NCBI GenBank assembly: GCA_017990795.1
Contig: JAGNNG010000104.1
Location: forward strand, 1 to 6,661
DNA length: 6,661 nt
Direction: 5' to 3'
Source: Deltaproteobacteria bacterium
GTDB taxonomy: Bacteria; Myxococcota_A; Polyangia; Palsa-1104; JAEUJZ01
Both the position numbers and the translations under genes were made by a program. Under the pieces are notes generated by a model. It had not been told where the DNA came from, did no database searches, and saw nothing but the letters and a program-made list of their open reading frames with translations. How positions within the stretch are numbered: the first letter of the stretch is position 1; every line of letters starts with the position of its first letter. Shown one piece after another: positions 4,708 through 6,661 of the stretch.

Positions 4708-6522
4708 ATGAAGTTTCCGCTGCGACAATTCCTGCTCGTGCCAGTAGTCGTCCTGTGCGCTAGGGAGGCTGGCGCGCAAACCAGCGCAGCAGCTGTCGAT
4801 ACGCAAGCTCAGGCCGCGCCCGCGCCAAGTCCGGAGCAAGAGCCAGAGCCGAGCGCACCGCTCGACTCATTCCAGCTGGTCAAGGAAGGCCGAGCCCTGC
4901 TCAAAGAGCGCAAAAATGAGGCTGGCGTCGCCAAGCTCAAAGACGCGGTCGCCCTGGGCGAGGCCGAGCGCCGACCCGGCGACGAGCAAGCGCTGCTGCA
5001 CTACCTGTACTCGCTGGCGCTGCGCAAGGTCGACGACGAGAAGGAAGCCCTGGCCCAGATCCGCCGCGCCGTGGTGCTGGCCCCCAGTGAAGCCGACTAC
5101 CGCCTGGATCTGGCCCAGCAGCTCTTTGAGCGAGACGAGTTCGAGGACGCCAAGCGCGAGGCAGAAAAAGCGCTACAGCTGGGACTGTCCGATAGCGATG
5201 ATCAAAAAGACGCCCAAAAGCTAATCAAGAACGCCAAAAGCGAGCTTTTACATCAGCGGTTCTCTTTTGATGCGAGTGTGTCGATTGGTTATGATTCTAA
5301 CGTACTACAGGGAAAGCGCGCGGAAACGATTGGTCTAAAAAACACTGCTTCATCATCGGCGACAACCGCACAACGCCCGCGAGCGCGACTGGCGACATTA
5401 ATCCAAGAAAATGCGCCAGAGATCACCAAGAAGATCGCAACCAACTATAGCGACGTCGTACGCAATAGCTATCTACAACCCAAGCAACCAGAGAGCGAGT
5501 GGGATTTACCAGTTACCCTAAGCCTGGATATTGGCGGACGACTGGCAGCCGGCAAGACGGTTGAGCTATGGGCAGGCTATCGTGTATCGCAAACGATGAT
5601 GATGTCGATTGCATATGATCATGACGCATATGCGATACAAGATCACTACGTTACCCTGCGCGTTAACTGGCATCCGCGCAGCTGGATCTATATACGACCA
5701 CGAATCGACGGTTTTATTAATTTTTCGGGTTTGCAGAGCTTTGAGCCATTTCAGGGCGGCGTACAGGGCGCATTAGATTTAATCTTTATTGAGTCCGCGC
5801 GCTGGCGAACACGGATTAGCTACATGCATCAGTATCGCGCCAGCATTGATCGTAACGATGCGTATCTCGACGGAAACCGTGACGACGCCAGGATTACCCA
5901 AGAGCTACGATTGCGTGGTTCGGCGGTAGAAGCGCGAGGCCAGCTGTCATATCGATTTCGCTCCGACCGCACCGGAACCCTGACTTCACCCATTCCGTTC
6001 TTACCACCGCTTATTTATATACCAATCGGCTCGGATCCGAAGCTAGAGCAAATTGGTGCTTATTCCTATACTGCACCGCTAAGCTACAGCGGACATGAGA
6101 TCAGTACGCGCTGGCGACTCTTGCTTCCTGCCAAAGTAGAAATAGCTCTCGGGTTAGGACTGGAGCATAGAAGGTATTCGGATCTTTACACGGCGAGTTA
6201 CAGCCATGACCCCTATCGCACAGATACAGGTCAATCAGCGCCAGCGGTCATTGCTTCAGCATGTAAGATCGATAGGAACTGTACACCGGGCCAAGCTGAC
6301 TCAGTAACGCTGAGCCTACCCGGAGCAATCCAGCTACCGGGCGAGCAGCGCATCGATAACCTGATTAGCGCCGATATTGGCATCACGAAGAATTTACCGC
6401 TGGGCTTTTCTTTGGATCTAAGCTACTCGCTACTACGCAATTTTTCGAGTATTGCCAATGGCCTTGATACCCGCAGTTACATTAAACACACAGTAGTATT
6501 AACGACCAGTTATTCATTTTAA
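4708..6522 (+). CDS. Secreted TPR-domain outer-membrane beta-barrel protein
   Basis: A 604-residue protein predicted to sit in the outer membrane with a periplasmic helical domain. Residues 1-23 form a Sec signal peptide (KFPLRQ, hydrophobic LLVPVVVL, then AGA before Q24). A Pro/Glu/Ala-rich linker (about 24-52) leads to TPR-like helical repeats (about 54-182); the clearest are 92-125 (ALLHYLYSLALRK, then LAP) and 128-160. From SFDASVSIGYDSNV (186-199) onward the sequence alternates polar and hydrophobic residues; I count about 14 likely strands by eye, ending in HTVVLTTSYSF with the terminal Phe typical of Bam-assembled proteins. A 65-residue insertion follows the first strand (201-265), and a long loop near 493-545 carries two cysteines, C519 and C525. 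The arrangement recalls Slam-type proteins (TPR plus 14-strand barrel) and polysaccharide exporters, but no substrate or polysaccharide gene is nearby. GC falls sharply at the domain boundary. Export and barrel nature are well supported; function is unknown. Confidence 0.85.
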   Translation: MKFPLRQFLLVPVVVLCAREAGAQTSAAAVDTQAQAAPAPSPEQEPEPSAPLDSFQLVKEGRALLKERKNEAGVAKLKDAVALGEAERRPGDEQALLHYLYSLALRKVDDEKEALAQIRRAVVLAPSEADYRLDLAQQLFERDEFEDAKREAEKALQLGLSDSDDQKDAQKLIKNAKSELLHQRFSFDASVSIGYDSNVLQGKRAETIGLKNTASSSATTAQRPRARLATLIQENAPEITKKIATNYSDVVRNSYLQPKQPESEWDLPVTLSLDIGGRLAAGKTVELWAGYRVSQTMMMSIAYDHDAYAIQDHYVTLRVNWHPRSWIYIRPRIDGFINFSGLQSFEPFQGGVQGALDLIFIESARWRTRISYMHQYRASIDRNDAYLDGNRDDARITQELRLRGSAVEARGQLSYRFRSDRTGTLTSPIPFLPPLIYIPIGSDPKLEQIGAYSYTAPLSYSGHEISTRWRLLLPAKVEIALGLGLEHRRYSDLYTASYSHDPYRTDTGQSAPAVIASACKIDRNCTPGQADSVTLSLPGAIQLPGEQRIDNLISADIGITKNLPLGFSLDLSYSLLRNFSSIANGLDTRSYIKHTVVLTTSYSF

Positions 6523-6540
6523 TCGCGATTTACCAATAGC

Positions 6541-6568
6541 GCTACCGTCGATGAGTAACGTCGATAGC
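6541..6568. terminator. Imperfect hairpin between convergent gene ends, possible two-way terminator
   Basis: GCTACCGTCG (6541-6550) and CGTCGATAGC (6559-6568) pair at eight of ten positions around the loop ATGAGTAA. The hairpin fills most of the 47 bases separating the stop at 6522 from the facing stop at 6570-6572, where a bidirectional terminator would be expected. There is no T-run on either side, so efficiency is doubtful. CGTCGAT also occurs as a direct repeat (6546-6552, 6559-6565). Confidence 0.3.
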
Positions 6569-6569
6569 A

Positions 6570-6661
6570 TTACTGCATTGGCTCAAAGCGTAAGATCTTG
6601 CCAAACACTTCCCCGGTTGCTGGATCGATCTGCGGGTCGATAAACAGGCGGGTGATGCCCT
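6570..6661 (-). CDS. C-terminal end of an unidentified convergent gene (5' partial)
   Basis: On the minus strand an open frame runs in from the window edge (first full codon 6659-6657) for 29 codons to a TAA at 6572-6570. The visible end includes TRLFIDPQIDPATGEVFG followed by KILRFEPMQ. The absence of stops, natural-looking composition (charged and hydrophobic residues, DP and GEVFG turns) and a tight convergent arrangement with the barrel gene all support a real gene end. I do not recognise the family: the DPxxDPxTGEVFG pattern could suit an extracytoplasmic beta-rich protein, but that is only a guess. Confidence 0.6.
   Translation of the reverse strand, partial: GITRLFIDPQIDPATGEVFGKILRFEPMQ

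Noticed and set aside
4738..4761. Lipoprotein signal (lipobox) around C17 of the barrel protein
   Set aside because: The sequence before the cysteine is VVL, with Leu where Gly, Ala or Ser is required, and a good signal peptidase I site (AGA before Q24) follows.
6521..6530. Palindrome AATCGCGATT at the barrel stop codon
   Set aside because: Perfect but only ten bases, with no loop, no extension and no T-run; most likely chance.
1..6661. CRISPR array, mobile element, toxin-antitoxin or other defence system
   Set aside because: No regularly spaced repeats, transposase or integrase motifs, terminal inverted repeats, tRNA gene or small paired genes were found. Every long frame is explained by the genes listed.

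Overview
The window looks like ordinary chromosomal DNA from a GC-rich Gram-negative bacterium, most likely a myxobacterium-like member of the Myxococcota (the former Deltaproteobacteria). Three things point there: a Hanks-type Ser/Thr kinase fused through a transmembrane segment and a Pro/Ala-rich linker to a small TonB-like tail domain with two cysteines (an AgmX/PglI-type tail, common in myxobacteria), an outer-membrane beta-barrel protein, and weak Shine-Dalgarno signals before most genes. Placement below phylum level is not possible from this sequence alone.

Layout from left to right. (1) 1-524, plus strand: the C-terminal part of a NifS/IscS-type cysteine desulfurase, whose start lies outside the window. 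(2) 525-765: a 241-base gap with no convincing gene. It holds a strong RNA hairpin (540-573), an inverted repeat (676-711), a possible extended -10 promoter element (711-719) and a small palindrome (742-751). (3) 766-2586, plus: the membrane-anchored Ser/Thr kinase. (4) 2587-2725: a short gap containing a near-consensus sigma70 promoter (2669-2698). (5) 2726-3373, plus: a DUF938/METTL26-type putative SAM-dependent methyltransferase. (6) 3445-4671, plus: an endonuclease/exonuclease/phosphatase-fold hydrolase. (7) 4708-6522, plus: a secreted TPR plus outer-membrane beta-barrel protein, 36 bases after the previous stop and possibly co-transcribed with it. (8) 6570-6661, minus: the last 29 codons of an unidentified convergent gene; an imperfect hairpin (6541-6568) lies between the two facing 3' ends.

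How the genes fit together. No shared pathway is evident. The desulfurase (sulfur mobilisation), kinase (envelope signalling), methyltransferase, hydrolase and barrel protein look like neighbouring housekeeping or accessory genes in two or more transcription units. I see no tRNA, rRNA, CRISPR array, insertion sequence, attachment site, phage gene or recognisable defence system. The most unusual points are the kinase/TonB-like-tail architecture, the sharp drop in GC inside the barrel gene exactly at its domain boundary, and the near-consensus promoter that overlaps the alternative upstream start codons of the methyltransferase.
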